A stretch of 64,000 nt of DNA from Eutreptiella sp. 'Long Island Sound 2002' (taxonomy: Eukaryota > Euglenozoa > Euglenophyceae > Eutreptiales > Eutreptiaceae), in assembly GCA_964036045.1 (NCBI GenBank), contig OZ038382.1:153462961-153526960 (forward strand), written 5' to 3'. Below are positions 25,803 through 38,719 of this stretch, in pieces. The translations under genes were made by a program, and so were the position numbers. Within the stretch, counting starts at the first letter, position 1. Each line of letters starts with the position of its first letter. A model generated the notes under the pieces. That model was not told the origin of the DNA. It did no database searches and saw nothing but the letters and a program-made list of their open reading frames with translations.

Positions 25803-28800
25803 ATGATGCTAAACGGCCCAAAAAACGGCCTCACATATACTCAAAACGATCGTGAGAAGTGGCAGAACACGTTTACGATGATTGTTTCTGCTAGTTTGCA
25901 TGTTTTGGTGACTGAAAAAGTCCAACAAGCCAGTACGATCACTTTGGCGCCCAGGTGCTTCCACGCATCGGACTCTCGCGGACCAGCTATGGTGGAATTT
26001 CTCTCCGATCCCTTTATTCCTTGCGGCTTGCGCCCCAAATATCTCAAAACTGGTGGCGTTTACCCCTCTCTTACGACGTGCTCAATGCGACCGGAGGGGG
26101 GTCCCCTTGGGCAAGCGGCGAAGCCCCGTCCCAAGGGGTGCGGCCCTTTGCCGTTGCCCAGGGGGCAAGCCACCCTGCATTTTTGGGCGGTTGGTGGGGC
26201 CATGTTGTCCGTAACCCCCAAAAATCATATTTGAGGTTGGTTTGGCACCAATACGTGGTTGGTGGTGGGTGTGGGTGCACCCCTGTGCCGAGAAAAAAAA
26301 ACAGAGAAAACGGCAAAACAAAGTTTCCAACCCTCTTACACCGAATTTTTGCAAGGCCCATATCTCCAAACTGGTATGCGCACTCCCTTTTTTTTTGCTT
26401 TCATTGCAAAGTCCACATCAAATAGTACCCAAAAATGTAAAAAAAAATGTCGCATTTTTTGGACCCCCCCCCTGAAAATTTTTTTTCCGGCCATGCCATC
26501 ATCAAAATCACCCACACTCAGGAGTTTTCTGTATTCATCTCATCAATGATGCTAAACGGCCCAAAGAACGGCCTCACATATACTCATAACGATCGTGAGA
26601 AGTGGCAGAACACGTTTACAATGATTGTTTCTGCTAGTTTGCATGTTTTGGTGACTGAAAAAGTCCAACAAGCCAGTACGATCACTTTGGCGCCCAGGTG
26701 CTCCCACGCATTGGACTCTCCCGGACCAGCTATGGTGATATTTCTCTCCGATCCCTTTATTCCTTGCAACTTGCGCCCCAAATATCTCAAAATTGGTGTC
26801 GTTTAACCCTTTTTTTACGACTTGCTCAATGCGACCGGAGGGGAGCCCCTTTGGACAAGCGGCGAAGCCCCGTCCCAAGGGGTGCGGCCCTTTGCCGTTG
26901 CCCAGGGGGCAAGCCACCCTGCATTTTTGGGCGGTTGGTGGTGCCATGTTGTCCCTAACCCCCAAAGATCATATTTGAGGTTGGTTTGGCACCAATACGT
27001 GGTCGGTGGTGGGTGTGGGTGCACCCCTGTGCCGAGAAAAAAAAACGAAGAAAACGGCAAAACAAAGTTTCCAACCCTCTTGGACCGAATTTTAACAAGG
27101 CCCATATCTCCAAACTGGTATGCGCACGCCCTTTTTTTTTTGCTTTCATTGCAAAGTCCACATCAAATAGTACCCAAAAATGCGAAACATTTTTTTGCCA
27201 TTTTTTGGACACCCCCGCCCGAAAATTTTTTTTTCCGGCCATGCCATCATCAAAATCACCCAAACTCAGGAGTTTTCTGTATTCATCTCATAAATGATGC
27301 TAAACGGCCCAAAAAACGGCCTCACATATACTCAAAACGATCGTGAGAAGTGGCAGAACATGTTTACGATGATTGTTTCTGCTATTTTGCATGTTTTGGT
27401 GACTGTAAAAGTCCAACATGCCAGTACGACCACTTTGGCGCCCAGGTGCTCCCACGCATTGGACTCTCCCGGACCAGCTATGGTGGAATTTCTCTCCGAT
27501 CCCTTTATTCCTTGCAACTTGCGCCCCAAATATCTCAAAACTAGTGGCGTTTACCCCTTTTTTACGACGTGCTCAATGGGACCGGAGGGGGGCCCCCTTG
27601 GGCAAGCGGCGAAGCCCCGTCCCAAGGGGTGTGGCACTTTGCCGTTGCCCAGGGGGCAAGCCACCCTGCATTGTTGGGCGGTTGGTGGGGCCATGTTGTC
27701 CCTAACCCTCAAAAATCATATTTGAGGTTTGTTTGGCACCAATACGTGGTCGCTGGTGGGTGTGGGTGCACCTCTGTGCCGAGGAAAAAAAACGGAGAAA
27801 ACGGCAAAACAAAGTTTCCAACCCTCTTGGACCAAATTTTTGCAAGGCCCATATCTCCAAACTGGTATGCGCACCCCCTTCTTTTTGCTTTCATTGCAAA
27901 GTCCACATCAAATAGTACCCAAAAATGCAAAAAAGAATTTTGGCATTTTTTGGACCCCCCCCCCGAAAAAAATTTTTTTCCGGCCATGCCAACATCAAAA
28001 TCACCCAAACTCAGGAGTTTTCTTTATTCATCTCATAAATGATGCTAAACGGCCCAAAAAACGGCCTCACATATACTCAAAACGATCGTGAGAAGTGGCA
28101 GAACATGTTTACGATGATTTTTTCTGCTATTTTGCATGTTTTGGTGACTGAAAAAGTCCAACAAGCCAGTACGACCACTTTGGCGCCCAGGTGCTCCCAC
28201 GCATTGGACTCTCCCGGACCAGCTATGGTGGAATTTCTCTCCGATCCCTTTATTCCTTGCAACTTGCGCCCCAAATATCTCAAAACTAGTGGCGTTTACC
28301 CCTTTTTTACGACGTGCTCAATGGGACCGGAGGGGGGCCCCCTTGGGCAAGCGGCCAAGCCCCGTCCCAAGGGGTGTGGCACTTTGCCGTTGCCCAGGGG
28401 GCAAGCCACCCTGCATTGTTGGGCGGTTGGTGGGGCCAAGTTGTCCCTAACCCTCAAAAATCATATTTGAGGTTGGTTTGGCACCAATACGTGGTCGCTG
28501 GTGGGTGTGGGTGCACCTCTGTGCCGAGGAAAAAAACCGGAGAAAACGGCAAAACAAAGTTTCCAACCCTCTTGGACCGAATTTTTGCAAGGCCCATATC
28601 TCCAAACTGGCATGCGCACCCCCTTCTTTTTGCTTTCATTGCAAAGTCCACATCAAATAGTACCCAAAAATGCAAAAAAGAATTTTGGCATTTTTTGGAC
28701 CCCCCCCCCTGAAAAATTTTTTTTCCGGCCATGCCAACATCAAAATCACCCAAACTCAGGAGTTTTCTGTATTCATCTCATAAATGATGCTAAACGGCCC

Positions 28801-31018
28801 AAAAAACGGCCTCACATATACTCAAAACGATCGTGAGAAGTGGCAGAACACGTTTACGATGATTGTTTCTGCTAGTTTGCATGTTTTGGTGACTGAAAAA
28901 GTGCAATCACCCAGTACGATCACTTTGGCGCCCAGGTGCTCCCACGCATCGGACTCTCCCGGACAGTTATGGTGGAATTTCTCTTCGATCCCTTTATTCC
29001 TTGCAACTTGCGCCCCAAATATCTCAAAACTGGTGGCAGTTACCCCTTTTTTACGACGTGCTCAATGCGACCGGAGGGGGGCCCCCTTGGGCAAGCGGTG
29101 AAGCCCCGTCCCAAGGGGTGCGGCCCTTTGCCGTTGCCCAGGGGGCAAGCCACCCTGCATTTTTGGGCGGTTGGTGGGGCCATGTTGTCCCTAACCCCCA
29201 AAAATCATATTTGAGGTTGGTTTGGCACCAATACGTGGTCGGTGGTCGGTGTGGGTGCACCTCTGTGCCGAGAAAAAAAAACGGAGAAAACGGCAAAACA
29301 AAGTTTCCAACCCTCTTGGACCGAATTTTTGCAAGGCCCATATCTCCAAACTGGTATGCGCACCCCCTTTTTTTTTGCTTTCATTGCAAAGTCCACATCA
29401 AATAGTACCCAAAAATGCGAAAAACAATTTCGCATTTTTTGGACCCCCCCCCCGAAAATTTTTTTTTTTCCGGCCATGCCATCATCAAAATCACCCAAAC
29501 ACAGGAGTTTTCTGTATTCATTTCATAAATGATGCTAAACGGCCCAAAAAACGGCCTCACATATACTCAAAACGATCGTGAGAAGTGGCAGAACACGTTT
29601 ACGATGATTGTTTCTGCTAGTTTGCATGTTTTGGTGACTGAAAAAGTCCAACAAGCCAGTACAATCACTTTGGCGCCCAGGTGCTCCCACGCATCGGACT
29701 CTCCCGGACCAGCTATGGTGATATTTCTCTCCGATCCCTTTATTCCTTGCAACTTGCGCCCCAAATACCTCAAAACTGGTGGCGTTTACCCCTTTTTTAC
29801 AACCTGCTCAATGCGATCGGAGGGGGGCCCCCTTGGGCAAGCGGCGAAGCCCCGTCCCAAGGGGTTTTGCCCTTTGCCGTTGCCCAAGGGGCAAGCCACC
29901 CTGCATTGTTGGGCAGTTGGTGGGGCCATGTTGTCCGTAACCCCCAAAAATCATATTTGAGGTTGGTTTGGCACCAATACGTGGTCTGTGGTGGGTGTGG
30001 GTGCACCCCTGTGCCGAGAAAAAAAAACGAGGAAAACGGCAAAACAAAGTTTCCAACCCTCTTGGACCGAATTTTTGCAAGCCCCATATCTCCAAACTGG
30101 TATGCGCACCCCCCTTTTTTTTGCTTTCATTGCAAAGTCCACATCAAATAGTACCCAAAAAAGCGAAAAAAATTTTTGGCATTTTTGGACCCCCCCCCTG
30201 AAAAATATTTTTTCCGGCCATGCCATCATCAAAATCACCCAAAGTCAGCAGTTTTCCGTATTCATCTCACAAATGATGCTAAACGGCCCAAAAAACGGTC
30301 TCACATATACTCAAAACGATCGTGAGAAGTGGCAGAACACGTTTACGATGATTGTATCTGCTAGTTTGCATGTTTTGGTGACTGAAAAAGTCCAACAAGC
30401 CAGTACGATCACTTTGGCACCCAGGTGCTCCCACGCATCGGACTCTCCCGGACCAGCTATGGTGGAATTTCTCTCCGATCCCTCTATTCCTTGCAACTTG
30501 CGCCCAAAAAATCTCAAAACTGGTGGCGTTTACCCCTTTTTTACGACGTGCTCAATGCTACCGGAGGGGGGCCCCCTTGGGCAAGCGGCGAAGCCCCGTC
30601 CCAAGGGGTGCGGCCCTTTGCCGTTGCCCAGGGGGCAAGCCACCCTGCATTTTTGGGCGGTTGGTGGGGCCATGTTGTCCCTAACCCCCAAAAATCATAT
30701 TTGAGGTTGGTTTGGCACCAATACGTGGTCGGTGGTGGGTGTGGGTGCACCCCTGTGCCAAGAAAAAAAAAACGGAGAAAACGGCAAAACAAAGTTTCCA
30801 ACCCTCTTGGACCGAATTTTTGCAAGGCCCATATCTCCAAACTTGTATGCGCACCCCCCTTTTTTTTGCTTTCATTGCAAGGTCCACATCCAATGGTACC
30901 CAAAAATGCGAAAAAAATATCTCGCATTTTTTGGACCTCCCCTCGAAAATTTTTTTTTTCCGGCCATGCCATCATCAAAATCACCCAAACTCAGGAGTTT
31001 TCTGTATTCATCTCATAA
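25803..31018 (+). repeat. Satellite units preceding the first insertion-bearing unit
   Basis: Units start at 25803, 26546, 27294, 28039, 28784, 29529 and 30273. They are mostly type 1 and individually distinct. The 27294 and 28039 units form a doublet: they share CTGCTATTTTGC, ACGACCACTTTGG, AAACTAGTGGCG and AATGGGACCGG, are 745 bp apart, and differ at few positions. Confidence 0.88.
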
Positions 31019-31494
31019 ATGATGCTAAACGGCCCAAAAAAGGGCCTCACATATACTCAAAACGATCGTGAGAAGTGGCAGAACACGTTTACGATGATTG
31101 TTTCTGCTAGTTTGCATGTTTTGGTGACTGAAAAAGTCCAACAAGCCAGTACGATCACTTTGGCGCCCAGGTGCTCCCACGCATCGGACTCTCCCGGACC
31201 AGCTATGGTGGAATTTCTCTCCGATCCCTTTATTCCTTGCAACTTGCGCCCCAAATATCTCAAAACTGGTGGCGTTTACCCCTTTTTTACGACTTGCTCA
31301 ATGCGACCGGAGGGGGGCCCCCTTGGGCAAGCGGCGAAGCCCCGTCCCAAGGGGTGCGGCCCTTTGCCGTTGCCCAGGGGGGCAAGCCACCCTGCATTTT
31401 TGGGCGGTTGGCGGGGCCATGTTGTCCCTAACCCCCAAAAATCATATTTGAGGTTGGTTTGGCACCAATACGTGGTGGGTGGTGGGTGTGGGTG

Positions 31495-31994
31495 GTTTCT
31501 CTCACTGGCCTTAACTATTTTTTCCCCACTGAGCTGCTACAGCTCCCCCTTTTACAATCATCAATTAGAAAAATGTGCCCAGGCGCCTGCAGCAGTGCGC
31601 CCCGCCACCGCCCACGCCCGATGGGAGGCTGCCACCCCACCCGTTGCTTGCCTTTGCCCGAGCCGCGGCTCCGCTTGATCCGCTTCTGGCAGCCCGGGCT
31701 CCGGGATTCGAACCTGGGGCCAGCGAAGCTGGAGTCCAGGGTGCCTCCATTGAAGCACGGGGCACCTCACCCGCGATGGGATACCCCATACACACAGCCA
31801 CATGGCACACATGCGTTTGCCACGCCCCTTGACTTATCTGGTAATGTACATAGATAGTGGAGCACCCCAACCAAGAAGGGGACACATGGAGCCTGTGTGA
31901 TTGAACTGCACATGCATGCACTGACGTGAAGAACTTATGGTTGTACGACAGGCGGTGGTGGACATCTGTACGTTTCAGCAAACCACCTTTATGG
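31495..31994 (-). mobile_element. 500-bp insertion in a satellite unit, copy 1
   Basis: A 500-bp non-satellite segment replaces four bases (CACC) between GTGTGGGTG and CCTGTGCCGAG. The strand is given by its tRNA-like segment. I see no reading frame worth calling, no long terminal repeat and no obvious target-site duplication. The short words GGTGGTTT (31491-31498) and AAACCACC (31980-31987) are inverted near the two ends, but eight bases is too little to prove a DNA transposon. It is best described as an inserted element or captured genomic fragment carrying Pol III promoter-like boxes; a tRNA-related SINE is possible. Confidence 0.75.
31693..31767 (-). pseudogene. tRNA-like segment with Pol III A and B boxes, copy 1
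   Basis: On the minus strand a perfect B box GGTTCGAATCC (31704-31714) lies about 43 bases after an A-box-like TGCTTCAATGG (31747-31757), the spacing of a real tRNA. The D arm pairs GTGC with GCAC. The T arm pairs CCAGG with CCCGG around the loop TTCGAAT, with one mismatch. The anticodon-position loop would be CTCCAGC, giving CCA (tryptophan), with a weak stem. The two acceptor halves do not pair. It therefore looks like a decayed tRNA or a tRNA-derived promoter, not a working tRNA. Confidence 0.6.
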
Positions 31995-34900
31995 CCTGTG
32001 CCGAGAAAAAAAAACGGAGAAAACGGCAAAACAACGCTTCCAACCCTCTTGGACCGAATTTTTGCAAGACCCATATCTCCAAACTGGTATGCGCACCCCC
32101 TTTTTTTTTGCTTTCATTGCAAAGTCGACATCAAATGGTACCCAAAAAAGCGAAAAAAAATTTTGGCATTTTTTGGACCCCCCCCCCGAAGAAAATTTTT
32201 TTCCGGCCATGCCATCATCAAAATCACCCAAACTCAGGAGTTTTCTGTATTCATCTCATAAATGATGCTAAACGGCCCAAAAAACGGCCTCACATATACT
32301 CAAAACGATCGTGAGAAGGGGCAGAACACGTTTACGATGATTGTTTCTGCTAGTTTGCATGTTTTGGTGACTGAAAAAGTCCAACAAGCCAGTACGATCA
32401 CTTTGGCGCCCAGGTGCTCCCACGCATCGGACTCTCGCGGACCAGCTATGGTGGAATTTCTCTCCGATCCCTTTATTCTTTGCAACTTGCGCCCCAAATA
32501 TCTGAAAACTGGTGGCGTTTACCCCTCTTTTACGACGTGCTCAATTCGACCGGAGGGGGGTCCCCTTGGGCAAGCGGCAAAGCCCCGTCCCAAGGGGTGT
32601 GGCCCTTTGCCGTTGCCCAGGGGGCAAGCCACCCTGCATTTTTGGGCCGTTGGTGGGACCATGTTGTCCCTAACCCCCAAAAATCATATTTGAGGTTGGT
32701 TTGGCACCAATACGTGGTCGGTGGTGGGTGTGGCTGCACCCCTGTGCCGAGAAAAAAAAACGGAGAAAACGGCAAAACAAAGTTTCGAACCCTCTTAGAC
32801 TGAATTTTTGCAAGGCCCATATCTCCAAACTGGTATGCGCACCCCCTTTTTTTTGCCTTCATTGCAAAGTCCACATCAAATAGTACCCCAAAATGTGAAA
32901 AAAAATTTCGCATTTTTTCGACCCCCCCCCCCGAAAAATTTTTTTCCCGGCCATGCCATCATCAAAATCACCCGGACTCAGGAGTTTTCTGTATTCATCT
33001 CATAAATGATGCTAAACGTCCCAAAAAACGGCCCCACATATACTCAAAACGATCGTGAGAAGTGGCAGAACACGTTTACGATGATTGTTTCTGCTAGTTT
33101 GCATGTTTTGGTGACTGAAAAAGTCCAACAAGCCAGTACGATCACTTTGGCACCCAGGTGCTCCCACGCATCGGACTCTCCTGGACCAGCTATGGTGGAA
33201 TTTCTCTCCGATCCCTTTATTCCTTGCAACTTGCGCCCCAAATATCTGAAAACTGGTGGCGTTTACCCCTCTTTTACGACGTGCTCAATGCGACCGGAGG
33301 GGGGCCCCCTTGGGCAAGCGGCGAAGCCCCGTCCCAAGGGGTGTGGCTCCTTGCCGTTGCCCAGGGGGCAAGCCACCCTGCATTTTTGGGCGGTTGGTGG
33401 GGCCATGTTGTCCCTAACCCCCAAAAATCATATTTGAGGTTGGTTTGGCACCAATACGTGGTCGGTGGTGGGTGTGGGTGCACCCCTGTGCCGAGAAAAA
33501 AAAGGAGAAAACGGCAAAACAAAGTTTCCAACCCTCTTGGACCGAATTTTTGCAAGGCCCATATCTCCAAACTGGTATGCGCACCCCCTTTTTTTTTGCT
33601 TTCATTGCAAAGTCCACATCAAATAGTACCCAAAAATGTAAAAAAAAATTTTCGCATTTTTTGGACCCCCCCCCCCGAAAAATCTTTTTTTTCCGGCCAT
33701 GCCATCATCCAAATCACCCAAACTCAGGATTTTTCTGCATTCATCTCATAGATGATGCTAAACGGCCCAAAAAACGGCCTCACATATACTCAAAACGATC
33801 GTGAGAAGTGGCAGAACACGTTTACGATGATTGTTTCTGCTAGTTTGCATGTTTTGGTGACTGAAAAAGTCCAACAAGCTAGTACGATCACTTTGGCGCC
33901 CAGGTGCTCCCACGCATCGGACTCTCCCGGACCAGCTATGGTGGAATTTCTCTCCGATGCCTTTATTCCTTGCAACTTGCGCCCCAAATATCTGAAAACT
34001 GGTGGCGTTTACCCCTCTTTTACGACGTGCTCAATTCCACAGGAGGGGGGCCCCCTTGGGCAAGCGGTGAAGCCCCGTCCCAAGGGGTGTGGCCCTTTGC
34101 CGTTGCCCAGGGGGCAAGCCACCCTGCATTTTTGGGCGGTTGGTGGGGCCATGTGGTCCCTAACCCCCAAAAAATCATATTTGAGGTTGGTTTGGCACCA
34201 ATACGTGGTCGGTGGTGGTTATGGGTGCACCCCTGTGCCGAGAAAAAAAACGGAGAAAACGGCAAAATAAAGTTTCCAACCCTCTTGGACCGAATTTTTG
34301 CAAGGCCCATATCTCCAAACTGGTATGCGCACCCCCTTTTTTTTTGCTTTCATTGCAAAGTCCACATCAAATAGTACCCAAAAATGCGAAAAAAACTTCT
34401 CATTTTTTGGACCCCCCCCCCGAAAAATTTTTTTTCCGGCCATGCCATCATCCAAATCACCCAAACTCAGGAGTTTTCTGTATTCATCTCATAAATGATG
34501 CTAAACGGCCCAAAAAACGGCCTCACATATACTCAAAACGATCGTGAGAAGTGGCAGAACACGTTTACGATGATTGTTTCTGCTAGTTTGCATGTTTTGG
34601 TAACTGAAAAAGTCCAACAAGCTAGTACGATCACTTTGGCGCCCAGGTGCCCCCACGCATCGGACTCTCCCGGACCAGCTATGGTGGAATTTCTCTCCGA
34701 TCCCTTTATTCCTTGCAACTTGCGCCCCAAATATCTCAAAACTGGTGGCGTTTACCCCTCTTTTACGACGTGCTCAATTCCACAGGAGGGGGGCCCCCTT
34801 GGGCAAGCGGCGAAGCCCCGTCCCAAGGGGTGTGGCCCTTTGCCGTTGCCCAGGGGGCAAGCCACCCTGCATTTTTGGGCGGTTGGTGGGGCCATGTGGT

Positions 34901-35717
34901 CCCTAACCCCCAAAAATCATATTTGAGGTTGGTTTGGCACCAATACGTGGTCGGTGGTGGTTATGGGTGCACCCCTGTGCCGAGAAAAAAAAACGGAGAA
35001 AACGGCAAAATAAAGTTTCCAACCCTCTTGGACCGAATTTTTGCAAGGCCCATATCTCCAAACTGGTATGCGCACCCCCTTTTTTTTTGCTTTCATTGCA
35101 AAGTCCACATCAAATAGTACCCAAAAATGTAAAAAAATTTTTTCGCATTTTTTGGACCCCCCCCCCGAAAAAATTTTTTTTTCCGGCCATGCCATCATCC
35201 AAATCACCCAAACTCAGGATTTTTCTGCATTCATCTCATAAATGATGCTAAACGGCCCAAAAAACGGCCTCACATATACTCAAAACGATCGTGAGAAGTG
35301 GCAGAACACGTTTACGATGATTGTTTCTGCTAGTTTGCATGTTTTGGTGACTGAAAAAGTCCAACAAGCCAGTACGATCACTTTGGCGCCCAGGTGCTCC
35401 CACGCATCGGACTCTCCCGGACCAGCTATGGTGGAATTTCTCTCCGATCCCTTTATTCCTTGCAACTTGCGCCCCAAATATCTCAAAACTGGTGGCGTTT
35501 ACCCCTTTTTTACGACTTGCTCAATGCGACCGGAGGGGGGCCCCCTTGGGCAAGCGGCGAAGCCCCGTCCCAACGGGTGCGGCCCTTTGCCGTTGCCCAG
35601 GGGGGCAAGCCACCCTGCATTTTTGGGCGGTTGGCGGGGCCATGTTGTCCCTAACCCCCAAAAATCATATTTGAGGTTGGTTTGGCACCAATACGTGGTG
35701 GGTGGTGGGTGTGGGTG

Positions 35718-36217
35718 GTTTCTCTCACTGGCCTTAACTATTTTTTCCCCACTGAGCTGCTACAGCTCCCCCTTTTACAATCATCAATTAGAAAAATGTG
35801 CCCAGGCGCCTGCAGCAGTGCGCCCCGCCACCGCCCACGCCCGATGGGAGGCTGCCACCCCACCCGTTGCTTGCCTTTGCCCGAGCCGCGGCTCCGCTTG
35901 ATCCGCTTCTGGCAGCCCGGGCTCCGGGATTCGAACCTGGGGCCAGCGAAGCTGGAGTCCAGGGTGCCTCCATTGAAGCACGGGGCACCTCACCCGCGAT
36001 GGGATACCCCATACACACAGCCACATGGCACACATGCGTTTGCCACGCCCCTTGACTTTTCTGGTAATGTACATAGATAGTGGAGCACCCCAACCAAGAA
36101 GGGGACACATGGAGCCTGTGTGATTGAACTGCACATGCATGCACTGACGTGAAGAACTTATGGTTGTACGACAGGCGGTGGTGGACATCTGTACGTTTCA
36201 GCAAACCACCTTTATGG
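35718..36217 (-). mobile_element. 500-bp insertion in a satellite unit, copy 2
   Basis: Same length, insertion point and 4-bp replacement as copy 1. It differs from copy 1 by very few bases, for example CTTTTCTGG where copy 1 has CTTATCTGG. With its flanking satellite variants it is clearly a duplicate of copy 1's unit, not a second insertion event. Confidence 0.78.
35916..35990 (-). pseudogene. tRNA-like segment with Pol III A and B boxes, copy 2
   Basis: Identical to the copy 1 tRNA-like segment as far as I can see: perfect B box GGTTCGAATCC and A-box-like TGCTTCAATGG on the minus strand, with the same unpaired acceptor ends. Confidence 0.6.
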
Positions 36218-38719
36218 CCTGTGCCGAGAAAAAAAAACGGAGAAAACGGCAAAACAACGCTTCCAACCCTCTTGGACCGAATTTTTGCAAGACCCATATC
36301 TCCAAACTGGTATGCGCACCCCCTTTTTTTTTGCTTTCATTGCAAAGTCCACATCAAATGGTACCCAAAAAAAGCGAAAAAAAATTTTGGCATTTTTTGG
36401 ACCCCCCCCCCCGAAGAAATATTTTTTGCCGGCCATGCCATCATCAAAATCACCCAAACTCAGGAGTTTTCTGTATTCATCTCATAAATGATGCTAAACG
36501 GCCCAAAAAACGGCCTCACATATACTCAAAACGATCGTGAGAAGTGGCAGAACACGTTTACGATGATTGTTTCTGCTATTTTGCATGTCTTGGTGACTGA
36601 AAAAGTCCAACAAGCCAGTACGATCACTTTGGCGCCCAGGTGCTCCCACGCATCGGACTCTCGCGGCCCAGCTATGGTGGAATTTCTCTCCGATCCCTTT
36701 ATTCTTTGCAACTTGCGCCCCAAATATCTGAAAACTGGTGGCGTTTACCCCTCTTTTACGACGTGCTCAATTCGACCGGAGGGGGGTCCCCTTGGGCAAG
36801 CGGCGAAGCCCCGTCCCAAGGGGTGTGGCCCTTTGCCGTTGCCCAGGGGGCAAGCCACCCTGCATTTTTGGGCGGTTGGTGGGGCCATGTTGTCCCTAAC
36901 CCCCAAAAATCATATTTGAGGTTGGTTTGGCACCAATACGTGGTCGGTGGTGGGTGTGGGTGCACCCCTGTGCCGAGAAAAAAAAACGGAGAAAACGGCA
37001 AAACAAAGTTTCGAACCCTCTTAGACTGAATTTTTGCAAGGCCCATATCTCCAAACTGGTATGCGCACCCCCTTTTTTTTGCCTTCATTGCAAAGTCCAC
37101 ATCAAATAGTACCCCAAAATGTGAAAAAAAATTTCGCATTTTTTCGACCCCCCCCCCCGAAAAATTTTTTTCCCGGCCATGCCATCATCAAAATCACCCG
37201 GACTCAGGAGTTTTCTGTATTCATCTCATAAATGATGCTAAACGTCCCAAAAAACGGCCCCACATATACTCAAAACGATCGTGAGAAGTGGCAGAACACG
37301 TTTACGATGATTGCTTTTGCTAGTTTGCATGTTTTGGTGACTGAAAAAGTCCAACAAGCCAGTACGATCACTTTGGCACCCAGGTGCTCCCACGCATCGG
37401 ACTCTCCCGGACCAGCTATGGTGGAATTTCTCTCCGATCCCTTTATTCCTTGCAACTTGCGCCCCAAATATCTGAAAACTGGTGGCGTTTACCCCTCTTT
37501 TACGACGTGCTCAATGCGACCGGAGGGGGGCCCCCTTGGGCAAGCGGCGAAGCCCCGTCCCAAGGGGTGTGGCTCCTTGCCGTTGCCCAGGGGGCAAGCC
37601 ACCCTGCATTTTTGGGCGGTTGGTGGGGCCATGTTGTCCCTAACCCCCAAAAATCATATTTGAGGTTGGTTTGGCACCAATACGTGGTCGGTGGTGGGTG
37701 TGGGTGCACCCCTGTGCCGAGAAAAAAAAACGGAGAAAACGGCAAAACAAAGTTTCCAACCCTCTTGGACCGAATTTTTGCAAGGCCCATATCTCCAAAC
37801 TGGTATGCGCACCCCCTTTTTTTTTGCTTTCATTGCAAAGTCCACATCAAATAGTACCCAAAAATGTAAAAAAAATTTTTCGCATTTTTTGGACCCCCCC
37901 CCGAAAAATTTTTTTTTTCCGGCCATGCCATCATCCAAATCACCCAAACTCAGGATTTTTCTGCATTCATCTCATAAATGATGCTAAACGGCCCAAAAAA
38001 CGGCCTCACATATACTCAAAACGATCGTGAGAAGTGGCAGAACACGTTTACGATGATTGTTTCTGCTAGTTTGCATGTTTTGGTGACTGAAAAAGTCCAT
38101 CAAGCTAGTACGATCACTTTGGCGCCCAGGTGCCCCCACGCATCGGACTCTCCCGGACCAGCTATGGTGGAATTTCTCTCCGATCCCTTTATTCCTTGCA
38201 ACTTGCGCCCCAAATATCTGAAAACTGGTGGCGTTTACCCCTCTTTTACGACGTGCTCAATTCCACAGGAGGGGGGCCCCCTTGGGCAAGCGGTGAAGCC
38301 CCGTCCCAAGGGGTGTGGCCCTTTGCCGTTGCCCAGGGGGCAAGCCACCCTGCATTTTTGGGCGGTTGGTGGGGCCATGTGGTCCCTAACCCCCAAAAAT
38401 CATATTTGAGGTTGGTTTGGCACCAATACGTGGTCGGTGGTGGTTATGGGTGCACCCCTGTGCCGAGAAAAAAAACGGAGAAAACGGCAAAATAAAGTTT
38501 CCAACCCTCTTGGACCGAATTTTTGCAAGGCCCATATCTCCAAACTGGTATGCGCACCCCCCTTTTTTTTTGCTTTCATTGCAAAGTCCACATCAAATAG
38601 TACCCAAAAATGCGAAAAAAACTTCTCATTTTTTGGACCCCCCCCCGAAAATTTTTTTTTCCGGCCATGCCATCATCAAAATCACCCAAACCCAGGAGTT
38701 TTCTGTATTCATCTCATAA

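Larger units (their letters stand above)
31019..35241 (+). repeat. Composite satellite block, first copy, with insertion
   Basis: The block holds five units: 31019 (with the 500-bp insertion), 32262, 33006, 33752 and 34495. The 32262 unit has TATTCTTTGC and TCAATTCGACC. The 33006 unit has AACGTCCCAAAAAACGGCCCC. The 33752 and 34495 units have TCAATTCCACAGG. The same unit order recurs from 35242 and, with losses, from 43168. The distance between the first two insertion units is 4223 bp. Confidence 0.88.
35242..38719 (+). repeat. Composite satellite block, second copy, with insertion
   Basis: Units: 35242 (insertion), 36488, 37232 and 37978. They correspond in order to 31019, 32262, 33006 and 34495 of the first copy. 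The insertion units share ACGACTTGCTC and a six-G run in CCCAGGGGGGCAAG; the 36488 unit repeats the TATTCTTTGC variant; the 37232 unit repeats AACGTCCCAAAAAACGGCCCC. A second TCAATTCCACAGG unit like 33752 is missing, so this copy is one unit shorter. Confidence 0.87.

Noticed and set aside
31693-31767. Functional tRNA-Trp(CCA) gene
   Set aside because: The acceptor arms do not pair and the anticodon stem is weak. Only the promoter boxes and the D and T arms look tRNA-like.
31491-31987. GGTGGTTT and AAACCACC as terminal inverted repeats of a DNA transposon
   Set aside because: Only eight bases match, the left word overlaps satellite sequence, and the right word lies seven bases inside the junction. 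No target duplication is seen.
31495-31994. Calling the insertion a standard tRNA-derived SINE
   Set aside because: The tRNA-like part lies in the middle and not at the 5' end. There is no poly-A or simple-repeat tail and no target-site duplication at the junctions. The SINE reading is kept only as a possibility.
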